64,000 nucleotides of DNA. Origin: Rhyacophila brunnea. Taxonomy: Eukaryota > Arthropoda > Insecta > Trichoptera > Rhyacophilidae. Both the position numbers and the translations under genes were made by a program. The stretch is taken from assembly GCA_022495005.1 (NCBI GenBank), contig JAGYXB010001002.1, positions 930,001 to 994,000 of the forward strand, given 5' to 3'. Positions within the stretch are counted from its first letter, which is position 1; each line of letters starts with the position of its first letter. Below are positions 44,328 to 55,577 of the stretch, piece after piece. Below the pieces are notes generated by a model that worked only from the letters and a program-made list of their open reading frames with translations, did not search any database and was not told the origin of the DNA.

Positions 44328-45012
44328 CAGTAGCGAAGGGTGACTTTTAGAAAGATGTAGGCTGTGGAGATCTGAAAAAAGAGCACACTTGTCAGGTATA
44401 CTTACAGGAAATAAGAAGATACAATAATATAATGCTACTCATGAATGTACACACTTATGACAACGACACACTAATTCAACGAAATTTCAAAATCTCACTT
44501 ACGACATAAAATTGAGCGATGAGTTTAAATTGCGTATTTTCCTATACATATGTACACGCCAAAAATCATTACATAAAATTTATTTTTATTTTTAAAAACA
44601 ATTTGTATTAATTATTTAAATGTGATTAAATGCCATAGAAAATATTTTTTAAGTTAGTATATATTTAAGTATTAATTATTTTGGACAAAATTCAGTCATG
44701 AGAGCAATATTGTGCGCAAAGGTTTTAGGCTTGGCGATATGAGACTATCATATTTCATATAATGCGCTACACTGACTGAGGTCACGTGACGTAAACTCCG
44801 TACAAACAAAATATCACGATTTCGTGACGAATAATTCGACATTTATGTACGTTAAGACAGATGGAGCGCTGTGGCCAACTTTTTTTAAAACATTTTTTGC
44901 AGATTGTTCTGTGAAGTGATTATATAAATACGTGCGTAAAACGCAATTTAAAAAAAAAATTCTTAATAAATTAGGCCTTAAATAATCGCCTTGTGTGAAG
45001 TCTTCGCCACTG
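44328..45012. mobile_element. Possible hAT-like element with short ends (tentative)
   Basis: CAGTAGCGAAGGGTGACTTT at the left faces CAGTGGCGAAGACTTCACAC at the right on the other strand. Eleven of the first twelve bases agree, and the left end resembles the 26193 family. Flanking 8-mers do not match and the interior is not shared with the 26193 element, so the boundaries may be a coincidence of two solo ends. Confidence 0.35.
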
Positions 45013-47340
45013 CCTGGTCATATTAATACCATCGGCACAGGAAATCTTCATGGTACTATATCTCGTACGCCTTCAATATTATATGATCCGATACTTTAAC
45101 GTACAGGCTTCGACTCTGTAAACCTTCACAGTTATGGAGTCGCACTTGATCGCACTCTATCATGAGTCTATGACCATAATACCTATATCTTGATTACAAA
45201 AGAAATGTTTATTTTTTTCAAAAGTGCTTGTTGCCATCTCAAATTCTATGGCTAAGCTTTTCTGCGCTTTATAAAATGTCCCTGACCCTCCACAGTGCAC
45301 CGCCACTGTAGTCAGAGGAACGTAAAGTCAAATGCTCGTTAATTTTTTGAAATATTTTCTATGCTCATTCAAAACGACGCATCTCAATATACACAGCGCA
45401 TAAATACCAAAAGGACACCATAAAACGTGCTCAACAAGAGATAATTACTCATTTGGGATCTCCTGCGTGCGGGGTGAATGGTTCAACGCCGACTGTGGGG
45501 TCCCTGTTTTTTGTGTTTATTTATTTATTTTATTATACGTCCGTGGTATTAGCTATCTAAAACATTTATAATTCTGGACAATGGTGCTTTTATTACAAGT
45601 CCGCATTAATAAAGCTTAGTGTAATAGTTATTTCTATTACTTATATTATTATACAAGTAAATATTAACACCAGAGGTCCCTAACCGTATTTTCATCAGGA
45701 GCACATTTTTAGCCAAAATTGGAAAGACGGACATCTTTTTCCAATGAAACTTACATACTTATCTTAGACAGAGAATAATAGATATATTTGACAACTAAAT
45801 ATTAGTTCTATTTTTTTTATAATGTACGTAGGTAGGTACCTACCAAATTAAAAAAAATATATATTAAATTTAATGAAACAGATAATAAGAAATAATGACT
45901 TCATTAAGATTAGGCAGGTCATGCGTTGCTTAGGGGCGGCACTTAATAAAAGGCTGCAAATGAAGGAACAAATACAAAAATCACCTTCAACTTTTTAAAG
46001 CAGTGGCTTTCCTGTGAAGCCAGACGATTCGGTCACTTCTTTAGAAAGCACCGATATCTTAGTCGGAATGCTCTATTGCGGTTTATCGTATGGGAAAATT
46101 TTTCACAAGGGGGCCTCCAAACATGTTAGCGCCTCCGCCTCAGACCTCTGGGTAGATACCTAAAACCAACGCTGTTTGAGAGTATCTTTCATAAAAATGC
46201 TCTAATCGTCATAATTATTTTGTGTTTGTCATTTTTTCAAGATTCTTGCATTATTCAATTTAAGTCTCTATAATAATGGCATTATGCCTAGGGATGTCAC
46301 TTATTAGAAGTTAGAACAGTGTAAATATGTTTTTTAATGTAAAAAATACTTTGAATGTTGTATGCAAAAAAATTATAACAATTTAATTAGTGGGATATTT
46401 GGCATTGGATTTCTTCAATCAATATTTCATTGTAAGTAATGTAGTAAAAATTCTATTGCATTATTAACCGATTTAAAATATTATAACAATTATGATTTTT
46501 TTTTATATATATAAAATGCATATTATGAGTCCAAGAGCGGAATGCAGAAACATTTGTCATAACTCAAATTTCATTAGCAGAAAACACTATGCTGAAACAT
46601 TGTCCTTAGTTAAGATCATTTCTATTGAAAATAATACCATATTTAAAAATTCTCTTTCCTATAGTTTAGGTAAATTATTTTATAATTGTTAAACGATGAC
46701 AAAAATATGACAACTGCATTTTATAAATGCAATAACTATAAATACATATTAATATGTAATTATAATATTCTATGTTTCAGTTATAAGTCGTTATACGTGA
46801 TTCCACAGGCACCGCAAGATATTTTTTTAACATAGTAACACTAGCGTCAAGTGTCACTCTTCACCTGGCATTTTGTATTTCTGCGGGCTGGCGTATAAAA
46901 GTAAAATAATATTCTGCAAGTACATGCCAAACGAATTAACACTATCAATATCCATATTGAGATACATTGTTAAATGAATTTGAGTGTATGGACTGTTTTA
47001 TAGACATGCGAATTTATTTTGACAGCAGCTGTCAGTGGTAAATGATAATACAGAAGGGGGCGTGTTCATAACAAAAGTAGTCTATGGTTAAGGATTCCTT
47101 AACTCTATACTCAGGATTGTCTATAGTTAAGTCATGCTTTTCGGCGACTTATCCTTAGGATCGAAATCTTAGATTGTGCATGCCGCTCCAAGCTCATTTA
47201 TCCTTCTTTTACGCATATTATTTGTAATCATATTATTATGTAACAACAATGCCTGAACAAAAACGATGCATGAGTGCGAGTGAGAAAGTATTCGGCACCC
47301 TTACAATCTCTGCGACACGCGCTAGAGTAAGATAAAAGGT
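45013..47340. other. AT-rich spacer with scattered mixed-composition blocks
   Basis: No gene was recognised. 45450-45500 and 45940-46160 are GC-richer (for example GCGCCTCCGCCTCAGACCTC) and may be old transposon ends, but none could be paired convincingly. Confidence 0.35.
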
Positions 47341-47501
47341 CTACATATCTGTGAGCTAGTTTCCAAAAGTATCGCCATCAAATCGGGGCGAAACGCTTCA
47401 CATAGCGTCGATAACTTGCGAGCTCGAGTTGCTAAAATTGATATTTTTTGTGTTAAACATAAAGTCAATGGTAAATATTTTTAGTTAATTAAGTAGAAAA
47501 T
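47341..47501 (+). promoter_or_regulatory. Possible 5' UTR/promoter region of the THAP exon (inferred)
   Basis: The stretch before the ATG is less AT-rich and has several CpG (for example AAATCGGGGCGAAACGCTTC and GTCGATAACTTGCGAGCTCG) in an otherwise CpG-poor region. No TATA box or initiator is certain. It is placed only because it precedes a plausible first exon. Confidence 0.25.
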
Positions 47502-47572
47502 ATGGTTCTGTGTGTTGTCTTAAAATGTGGTAGCCGTACTGATAAGCAAGAAGATGGTATTACGTTTCATAG
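47502..47572 (+). CDS. Probable first coding exon of a THAP-domain protein
   Basis: ATG in a good context (AAAATATGG) starts MVLCVVLKCGSRTDKQEDGI, then TFH and a split codon AG. It is followed immediately by GTAAGT, a consensus splice donor. THAP zinc fingers begin just so: a Cys-X2-4-Cys pair within the first ten residues, a basic stretch, then ITFHRFP. The donor falls at the FHR/FP position. The remaining CH ligands and the AVPTIF-type box would be in a later exon, which I could not find in the next few kilobases. THAP proteins are DNA-binding regulators or domesticated P-element relatives. A P-like transposase fragment is the main alternative. Confidence 0.5.
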
Positions 47573-48187
47573 GTAAGTTGATACATGTTCGTGATAATTT
47601 ATTTGTATATTTATTATATATTTTAATATCAAGTGACCGTGTTTCTTTAAAATAACTTAAATTGTGGATATCTTTACCTAATGGTTGCATTTTGACCGCT
47701 TAAAAATACTATATAACGTAAAAAAAATAGAAAATTATATCTTAATTCTGAGCATCTAGTGCGAGCACTTTGGGCGAGCACTAGCGAAATGGTCTATGTT
47801 CTCGAACATTTGTAGACGAATGCGTTCGCTCGCCCACAAACCAAACGCAAGGCACGCGGCTTCATTTAGCAATGCAGCGGGTGGCGTCTAGATGTATCTA
47901 TAGTCTAAGTGTAACAATCAAGGTAACCAATTGCCTTTGAAAGATTCCCTCAACAAACTGAAACACACGTCATATCGGTATCGAGAACCGAATCCCATTG
48001 AGAATCAAAATAAGATTAAAACCCAGTGGACTTATAACGTATTCATTTCCACTTGGTCCGTTCGAGCTTGACTTTATTTCGACGCTCGTGACAGTCGTGT
48101 GGCAGTATTGAAAAGGGTTTATAAAATGTTATGCGAGAACGACATCGCCAAGGAAATGATATTGTGTATACAAAAATAATATTTCAC
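47573..48187. other. Spacer or intron
   Basis: It would be the first intron if the THAP exon is real. Positions 47755-47900 are GC-richer, with repeated GCGAGCACT (47770 and 47784) and GCTCGCCCAC. No continuation of the THAP domain was found. Confidence 0.35.
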
Positions 48188-48315
48188 CTGTCATTTTGAC
48201 TTTTTGTGGGGCCGCGGGGAGCCACCGTCGCTGTCGTGACCCTCGTCTCGTCTCGTCGAATCGGGTAATGTCCGGAAAATTAAAAACCGACTCCGACAGC
48301 GACCGCAACATTCAC
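48188..48315 (-). other. GC-rich candidate exon (minus strand)
   Basis: A 128-bp block is bounded on the minus strand by a polypyrimidine stretch and CTACAG on one side and GACAG|GTGAAA on the other. That is a plausible acceptor and donor pair. It includes an ATG with 41 open codons (MLRSLSESVFNFPDITRFDE, then an Arg-rich part) up to the donor. GC content is far above the surroundings. No domain is recognised. It could equally be a promoter block or conserved non-coding DNA; CTCGTCTCGTCTCGTCG is a short tandem repeat inside it. Confidence 0.25.
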
Positions 48316-48439
48316 CTGTAGATATTTGGCCCGGAATAAAAAAAAATCTTTACGGTAAAAAACAATTCGAGAATTTAATTGTCTGTGTTCGTTGAATGGT
48401 ATTAATTCGGTAATTAGACTACCTACATATTGGGTACAT

Positions 48440-48785
48440 CAGAGGCGAAGGGTGGAGATAGGCTCTTAAGATCCAACATAAATAGTGTATACTAAAAATT
48501 TTAAATTTATGTAAACCCTGCCTAATCCAAACCATAGTGTAGATAAGAGTCAAAAAATATTCTTTTATCTATAAAATATCTAAAATTACTTCATTAAACC
48601 AAACATAATTTAAATATTTTATAGATAGAAGAATTTTTTTTATCGATTATGATTTGGTTAGGCAAGCTTAATGAATTAAAAAAAAAACTAACCAACACTA
48701 TCTGTAATAACATGTATTCTTAGTTCAACAGAAACAAATAAGTATGACTGAAAAAGTGTGCACTATTTTTGTCGGATCGCCCATA
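48440..48785. mobile_element. hAT-like MITE, GCGAAGGGTG family, truncated copy 2
   Basis: Starts CAGAGGCGAAGGGTGGAGAT, then AGGCTCTTAAGATCCAACAT, like the element at 26193. It shares CCCTGCCTAA-CCAAACC, ATCTATAAAATAT-type and AACTAACCAACACTATCTGT blocks with it, ending around GTGTGCACTATTTTTG. The right terminal repeat is missing, so it is truncated or rearranged after about 48785. The left flank GGGTACAT resembles TGGGTAAT next to copy 1. Confidence 0.65.
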
Positions 48786-49049
48786 GCATACGTCAACTAT
48801 TATGGTTTGATTAGGCAGGTCGAGCGGTCAAAAGCCAAAATTGCGATTATCGTAATGTCGTTCGATAATCCTAAAATGTTATGTTGTTTACATGTAGATT
48901 TGCTAAATAAATAATATAACTGTGAAAACAACACAAGTTTTACGTTTTTTTTATTAATTTCATAAATTCAAATTTAAAAAATATTGATAAATCTCCCATT
49001 TTGTAATACTTATATAAATTAATCAACAAAAATGTTTAAAGAATTACAA
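48786..49049. other. AT-rich spacer
   Basis: Nothing recognised. Confidence 0.4.
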
Positions 49050-49325
49050 GATTCTTTCGATCCAAATGATTGCGTAAGTTGTTAAATCGAATTTACGTAG
49101 TGATTGACGTATGAATTCTGGCAACTTGGAGAGTAAAATATCAAACATGCTTAAAATCCCACGAACCTGGTGTGCGGATCTAAAAATTCGCAGATCTGGG
49201 TTGCTCCGCGGGGGAAAAAAGTCCGAAGACTGTATATCGTCTGACTTCGTGCCAATGGAGCACAGGCATAAGACCTGCTGCATCAGCCTGACGGAGTCTT
49301 TGTAGAGAGCCAAACACTATATTGC
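49050..49325. other. Coding-like stretch open on both strands, unclassified
   Basis: Minus-strand frame 49313-49044 (89 codons) and plus-strand frame 49111-49305 overlap in a GC-richer block. Another minus-strand frame reads MNEFSNIVFGSLQRLRQADA, then AGLMPVLHWHEVRR, which looks more protein-like but starts no recognisable domain. It could be a transposon or LINE fragment. No function is assigned. Confidence 0.25.
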
Positions 49326-51705
49326 TGAATTCGTTCATTTGTCAAGTGGCGACATAAGGAATTTCACAGGACTCCCTGGAATGTTTCTATTTTTTTTTTA
49401 TTGATTGTGTATGTAGCGTAGGGTTACAGTAGGTTCCAGCACCCTACCCCTGTTATAATTACTTGAATAACACACTAATTTCTCGACACTCTTAATCACT
49501 GAATATGCTATTACCGTACCTATTGTAAGCAGCTGTCAAACTATTATCACAGTTTCACTTGTTTTCTTTGTCGGCTCGATTTAAACAAACGATTCCACAG
49601 ATTTTTCAATTTTGGAATTTGCGTTTATGTCATATCATATAAGTCTTCTCCCTGTCTCACTTTCTTACACGTGTTCATATGTTTTCTCTCATTCATTACA
49701 GATAATCAAAGCAAATATTATAGGGTTTAGTAGTATTTATACTACTCTCCACGTAACCTTGCAATTTGGAATAGATTTTTTTGAATTATTTGCTGAAATC
49801 AGCTAATCAGGCGCCTGGCATTTACTAATACACTTATACGGAGTGCGTATTACACACAACTCTTGTCACTCTGCACAATTGCAAAGTTACGTGGAGGATA
49901 CAGGGGACAACTGGCCGCTACACAATGAAATGAAATTCGAAAATAAAAAGACTTTCGTGAACTACAGGTACTTAAAATATATATTTAATATTTGGTGAGA
50001 ATTTAAATATGCACACGTAAATAATGATTTAATTGTGCATATGTTTAGATTCCAAATGTAGGTATATGAAGCGTCGGACATAATTAATCTCAATCCGGAA
50101 TAAAATCATTATGTTAAGAGCAAAATAAATTAAAACTAATAAGTAGTAGATTATTTCATTCGATAGCACGGTGCCCACTTGTCCTGGCGTCCAGTTATCC
50201 CAGTACCAATATATAATATAGGCAAGGTATTAATCTCCAATTTAAAATTAATATTGAAACAGGATATTAAGTAATTACATTTTTTATATATCTTATAATT
50301 GTTATTTAATGATTGACTATTATTTTTCGTAAAAATGATAAGTAAAAAAATATACGAGTATGTAGGTAACTTTTGTATAAATGGATGCACCAGAAATGTT
50401 GGTGATTTATTTAGTCGATTATTATTTTATAACTCAATTAATTTTAATAGATTTCAAACAAGCCCACCCTGGTCGTAGCTAGGTAGGTCTCTGGTATATA
50501 TTTTGCGAAGAAATCGATTATATCTGCTGAATCTGCTCTATATTGAATAAATAATTAAAATATATAATATCTTCATTTTGTTGATGGCTTAAGTAAGAGT
50601 AAGTACCTACACATATTATGGATACGGTGATCTATAATTAGGATAAATTTCAATCACAATATTTTGCGGGTAGTCATGTAATTAATATCTTTTTACATGA
50701 CAGTTTTGCTCGCGTGATGGCCTCTCCATCATCTTTATGTCATATTTAAAATTTAATTTGAGAATCTGGAATATTAATTTGGCGCGCAACGTTTTCCAAA
50801 CACGCCATAACCAGTCAATTAACAATTACCCGGAGAAGTGTAATTTGCGAAATATGTAAATCGACAAACAATTATTGAGTCAATTCGATTATTTAATATT
50901 ATGCAAAAAATGTCCAATGGATATTGAGGAAGCCTCAATTGCCTGCATAATGTTTTTTATAGCTTGTAATAAGTAAATTCAACGTTTATTGTCGATTAGG
51001 AATGTCCAGTTTTAATATTAAGTTAAATACCTATGTCTAGTACGGATTTCTAGTATTATAAGAATATTATATATTATGACGGACATGTCCAACACGTCGA
51101 TTGCAGGACAGATTTGAGTTAATCGCTTCATAGGCCAGGTAGGAATTTAGTAGTAAAAATGTAAAAAGCGTATACATTCAGTTATATACATAATAGCGCC
51201 CGTAGACGTGTTTACTTGCACCAATAGTGTGTCTTTTTTAACTATCGCGATAATAACTTTACTGTTTACTCGTAACAGTGCTGACTCTCTCGCCAATCTC
51301 ATTCTTCAAGAGTAACCGAGACGCGATGTTATCATTATTTGGTACTATTCTACAGGTCGTGAAAATCGGTTAACCTCAAAATGACACTGCGCGGTTTAGT
51401 TCGTTTTTTTTACCGGCCGGTTCGCCACCATCGTTCTACTGCGCAGGCGCAGATGTTCCAATCCCACTGTCACGTGAAAATTCAGAAGCTTCAGAACTAT
51501 TTTGATTCATACATGCAATCTTGCAATTTGCACGATAATAAGTACATGTACAGTAATGACACGTGATTTTTTTTTTGTTATGGCCGCGATAATACGTACG
51601 TAATACTGTCAGCAGTAAATCCATGCACGTGTAAACGGGGTAGGTATAATAATATGATTTATCATTTTATTAATTTCAAATTAATCACGAGAAAGCCGAC
51701 GTGAC
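49326..51705. other. AT-rich spacer with some mixed-composition blocks
   Basis: No gene or transposon was recognised in about 2.4 kb. 50700-50850 and 51230-51480 are complex and less AT-rich (for example TTACCGGCCGGTTCGCCACC and ACTGCGCAGGCGCAG). They could be conserved non-coding elements. Confidence 0.35.
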
Positions 51706-52363
51706 TAGTGAATCCAATCCCGAGCCAAAATCTTGATCCTGGAATTTCGGGATTACGATTTGATGATCCCGGGATTGGCATTTTTTTCAATAATTAATAT
51801 AAAATTTCTGTATATACAAATAACGTTGATAAAATCGGTCAAAAATAAATTTAGTATAATTTATACTATTTAAGACATTTATTGTTAATATTGTGTACGT
51901 TCAATCTTGGAAATACATAGGTTTAATGGAGTAAATAATATTGTAATATGTTTAAATAATAATGTGAAAGTAAAACAGTTTTATTTATTTATAAAAGATA
52001 ACAAATACAAGTTCAATTAAAATAAAAAAATGACAAATCCATTGAAAAACATGGTGGGATCACTTTGTTAAAAGTGCAAAGCATTGTTTTTTCCAATCTT
52101 TCTCATTTTTATTAATTTATGTGAAAAAATAAAATAAATTGGCAACACATGGGAAATAAATCAAACTTCATTCAAACTCAGTTTATTTCTAACGTATTCG
52201 TATGTTATTAAAAGTATTTTTTCTGTTATATTTTCGTTTTTATTTTATTTTCCCTAAAAATTGATAAAAAAAACTCGATCCCGAAAGTTTCGGGATTATG
52301 TTTACCAATCCCGGGATTCATAGGTATCAAAAATAGTTCGGGATCCCGGGATTGGAATCCCTA
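51706..52363. mobile_element. hAT-like non-autonomous element, family CCCGGG, copy 2
   Basis: Flanked by a perfect 8-bp duplication GACGTGAC (51698-51705 and 52364-52371). Ends: TAGTGAATCCAATCCCGAGC and, inward from the right, TAGGGATTCCAATCCCGGGA. Subterminal GATCCCGGGATT palindromes and TTTCGGGATT strings are as in copy 1 (6060-6569), with which it shares the body by eye. At about 52117-52265 it has some 150 bp absent from copy 1, so it is nearer the parent form. No open frame longer than background; a transposase from elsewhere would be needed. Confidence 0.93.
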
Positions 52364-52371
52364 GACGTGAC

Positions 52372-52616
52372 CTTATCGTATTACTTGAGTCGTATCGTAT
52401 CACTCACAGAGTCACAGCCTGCCGCTGGATTGAAAGAAACAGAAGATCTGAATCCCCACACGTTTACTTGAGGCGTAGTTTCCCGTATAATCACGTAGTA
52501 GGCTCCTTACATAGTAGCAGAATAGATTGACAATGAGTGCCTAAAAGAAGTCCATAACTTCTTTCTCACGCGAAAGACAATAATTGGTTATTGATTTTGT
52601 TTAATAATTGTAGTCA
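52372..52616. other. Short spacer
   Basis: Mixed composition near the hAT element. Nothing recognised. Confidence 0.35.
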
Positions 52617-52862
52617 GCCAAATCCACTTGAGTTATGAAGTTTTTGAATATCGACACACTATAAACAAAATTTGCATCACACAATCACATATTTTAAAAT
52701 GTTATCAAATATTCTTAAAATAAAATAGTGCCGCAGGCGACTTTTTTACCATTAGAGCAAATTTGTGATGACTGTATATTAACTCACTTATAAGATAGAC
52801 GCGCCACGTGGGCTCCCCCAGAGCCCGGGCCCCCAGGCTAGAGCCCAATCAGCCATGCAGCT
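52617..52862 (+). repeat. Dispersed repeat family F, copy 1
   Basis: CCAAATCCACTTGAGTTATG, later AAAATAGTGCCGCAGGCGAC, then a GC-rich end (GGGCTCCCCCAGAGCCCGGG, AATCAGCCATGC). The same order is seen at 62731-62955. The GC-rich end contains hairpin-forming strings. The family is unknown; an hAT origin is possible from the CCCCCGGG-rich terminus. Confidence 0.6.
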
Positions 52863-52963
52863 AAATATAATACGTCTGGATAAGTTGAACAGTGACAATT
52901 AGAGTGTGGTAGATCACTGCCAGTTGTGATACTCAATAGTAGATCACAGTCGCAACTACAATG

Positions 52964-52975
52964 CCCCCCCCCCCC
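52964..52975. repeat. Poly-C run
   Basis: Twelve C immediately before the pogo-like start codon. Likely length-variable. Confidence 0.9.
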
Positions 52976-52976
52976 T

Positions 52977-53146
52977 ATGAAGAAAACTAGAACTCTAGCT
53001 GAGAAACTGCAAATAATTCAAGACGTCGAAAAAGAGAAAAACGAGTTTAAAAAAAAAATATATATATACCTATATATATAAGTATCCCGCATTTATCGTT
53101 TTTTTCGAGGGTCCCTTGAAAATCGTAGAATCGGGGTTTCACTATT
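52977..53146 (+). pseudogene. Pogo/jerky-like transposase N-terminus plus terminal repeat (relic)
   Basis: ATG at 52978 gives MKKTRTLAEKLQIIQDVEKE and KNEFKKK. This matches the start of the CENP-B-type helix-turn-helix (K-KTL-L-EKL-II-DVE-G). The frame then runs into AT repeats (53048-53081). Next comes a segment whose reverse complement is AGTGAAACCCCGATTCTACG, ATTTTCAAGGGACCCTCGAA, a sequence of the kind found at ends of pogo-type elements. Hence the N-terminus and one end lie directly together, so the transposase core has been deleted. No opposite terminal repeat was found upstream. Confidence 0.6.
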
Positions 53147-53149
53147 ATA

Positions 53150-54020
53150 TCTACATATTGGCGCCCAACTGGTTTGTTGAAATCATCGATAGAATTCCCA
53201 ATGCTACTGTCAAGATATGAATAATTAAAAAGCAGCGATAACATATAGAAGCATAAAAAACCTCTTTTTCCGAGACATCACCTGAGATATAGCAATCAAT
53301 AGCAAGTGCATAACACCGCCGATACCTGCTAATGAAATGCGTTAATCAAACAGGCGGATGCCTCTGAACAACTTTTCAATGCTCCTTTTGATATCGACAA
53401 GATTTATGGGTTGCTTTTATGAACGGGCTGCGAGCGGAGGTGGTCTGAAAAAATGTCGTCAATTGCGCGTTCATTAATGCACACGTGTCCGGCGTTATTG
53501 CTTTATCGCGGGGAAACTTAAGTATATATTAATTTTCTTGGGTTTCCCGCTATTTACTTATAAAAGATGGTTGTTTTTTTAATGTAGGTAGTATTTTCTT
53601 ACTTTCAATGGTAAACCGTCATTTTTATGTTAATGATTGAATTGTAAAACAGATTCCTGTTGTCAAAAAGGCAATAAATAATAATATAAGTTACCTTCCA
53701 CCATAAGGCACGCAAATAGTTACACAAAACGAGATTTCAATTAGAGGTTTAATAAGAACAAAAATTCCACGTGATCGGCAGACTGGGAAAAATTATGTAT
53801 TTGTTCAGGCATTAAGTTAATACAAAAAGACAGTTGAATACAATATTTTTTTAATGTTATGTTATAATACTCGATGGAATGAATCCTTCAGCTATTATAA
53901 AAAAAACAAACATTCTGATTTGTACTTTTTTCCACAGTTAATTTATAATAAATTGTATGACAATGCCGGTTTCATACTAATGATCATTTTCAATAGGAAC
54001 ATAATATATGGTAATTTTAG
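53150..54020. other. Spacer; mixed-composition block at 53380-53530
   Basis: 53390-53520 is the most complex non-repeat sequence nearby (TTATGAACGGGCTGCGAGCG, TCATTAATGCACACGTGTCC, GCTTTATCGCGGGGAAACTT). It includes an E-box CACGTG and ATTA cores. It is a candidate conserved non-coding or enhancer element on composition alone. Confidence 0.3.
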
Positions 54021-54024
54021 ACTA

Positions 54025-54048
54025 CACCCAACCCAACCTAACCTAATC
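54025..54048 (-). repeat. Short telomere-like repeat
   Basis: CACCCAACCCAACCTAACCT followed by AATC contains CCTAA units, i.e. the insect telomere repeat TTAGG on the minus strand, in only two exact units. Probably chance or an old interstitial trace. Confidence 0.3.
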
Positions 54049-54256
54049 TTAGTGTGTGATAAATAATGATGCATCGAAATGTATGAATATATCAAACTTT
54101 AAATTAACAATTATTGGATCGAAAATCATCTGCGCCACTATTAAGGTATTTTGATAAAATAATTGTCTACATGGGTCTACAATTGTCACCCATACCTCCG
54201 CTTCCCTCCCCCCTAGGGACGAAAAAAATACAAATTATTTAAACGAATGGAATTTT

Positions 54257-54490
54257 ACTTCATCTTCCTCTTCGTCAGGACCTCATGACTTCGAATCGTG
54301 TCTCGGATAATTTGGCTATTGAACAACTTTCTCAACGGGTTGACTCCACTCCTCTTATCATAAATTGTGGCATTAAATCTGGGGCATCCAATGTTTGCTT
54401 TAATAATGTGACCTGTCTTAAATGCAAGACAGTCTGGACGACACAAACGGACACTAACGATCTTAATAATGATGTCCGTTAAACCACGCG
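54257..54490 (+). repeat. Dispersed repeat family E, copy 3
   Basis: CTTCATCTTCCTCTTCGTCA, GGACCTCATGACTTCGAATC, GATAATTTGGCTATTGAACA, GGCATCCAATGTTTGCTTTA, then GACGACACAAACGGACACTA and ACGATCTTAATAAT. Together with the minus-strand copy at 12613-12868 it defines a unit of about 230-260 bp with reproducible ends. It is non-coding in this copy. Confidence 0.72.
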
Positions 54491-55577
54491 TATTCGATAA
54501 CCGCTTATATTAACTCGTATGTGAACACCCTCATGTGACCCACAGGTCAGGTGGTTATCGCTAGACTTAAAGTGTGGGGTGTCTGAGTATGGGGAATGTA
54601 CTTGTAAAGGTGTGATATTTCGTGATTAAAGCGCCGAAACGCTATAGGCAGTAGTGGGGTCAACGTGGAAGTCATTGGTACCCGCTAGATTGTATTAACC
54701 CCGTTCCCTTCCGCCGCCTTAGAAATCAATAAAAAATGGACAACAACGATTTTTCTGTGTATACAAGAGTATACAAAGAATTGGTTTAGAAACACTCTTG
54801 CATGATTTTCGCATAGGGACCAAATATTTATAGCTGCAATTATTAATATAGTTAGATAGTATAACATAACGCAGTTTACAGGTGACATAATATTATTAAA
54901 AGGGTTAGCTTTTTCTTTCATTTTATTAATGATGTTTATTAACTATATTATGAAATTTGTTCGTTTTACAAATTTTCATTGTTTCCCAATAAAACATAGT
55001 ACTCACTTATAATATTATGCATTATACACATCCTGCCTTCATAAAAATAATCACAAGATAAAAAGAACTTTTTATAACAATAAATAATATTTTTTGGACC
55101 AGTTTATCATTTATTGATAATCAATTGAATAATTAGTAGATATAACTACAATATTTTAATTTAAATTTCTATAAAAATATTATGTTACCGATTAGTTCCT
55201 ACTCCAATATATTTGAAATTGTTCTATGAAACCGTTTTTTTTAATTTTGGTAAAAAATATGCATCTACAAAATGTATCCGTTATGAAACCAGTGCCTTCG
55301 AAAAATCGCACTATTAACCTTGTCCGGTCTATGATATCAAGTCACGTTACACAGGATTCAAACACTTCATATTTTAGTTATTTCTTGTATCATCAATGAT
55401 TACACCAATAATAACAAATAATGAAGAATAAATATTTATTAATAAAATATAATGCTTCATGTTACCAAAACTGGGATTTCCATTTAAAATTAATTTAACT
55501 ATGGTAACGTAATGTGAAAGTAAAAGACCGTACGGATTTTTTGGCATAGTGAGAGAAAGGTTAAAAGAACTTTTTAC
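54491..55577. other. AT-rich spacer
   Basis: No gene was recognised. 54495-54700 is mixed in composition. ACAAGATAAAAAGAACTTTT at about 55053 recurs beside the two elements at 55578 (diverged) and 56312. Confidence 0.4.

Noticed and set aside
45672..46152. hAT-like ends CAGAGGTCC and GGACCTCTG-like string
   Set aside because: Only about nine bases agree and the flanking 8-mers (ATTAACAC, GGTAGATA) do not match.
54025..54048. Interstitial telomere array
   Set aside because: Only two exact CCTAA units; within chance for AT/CA-rich DNA.
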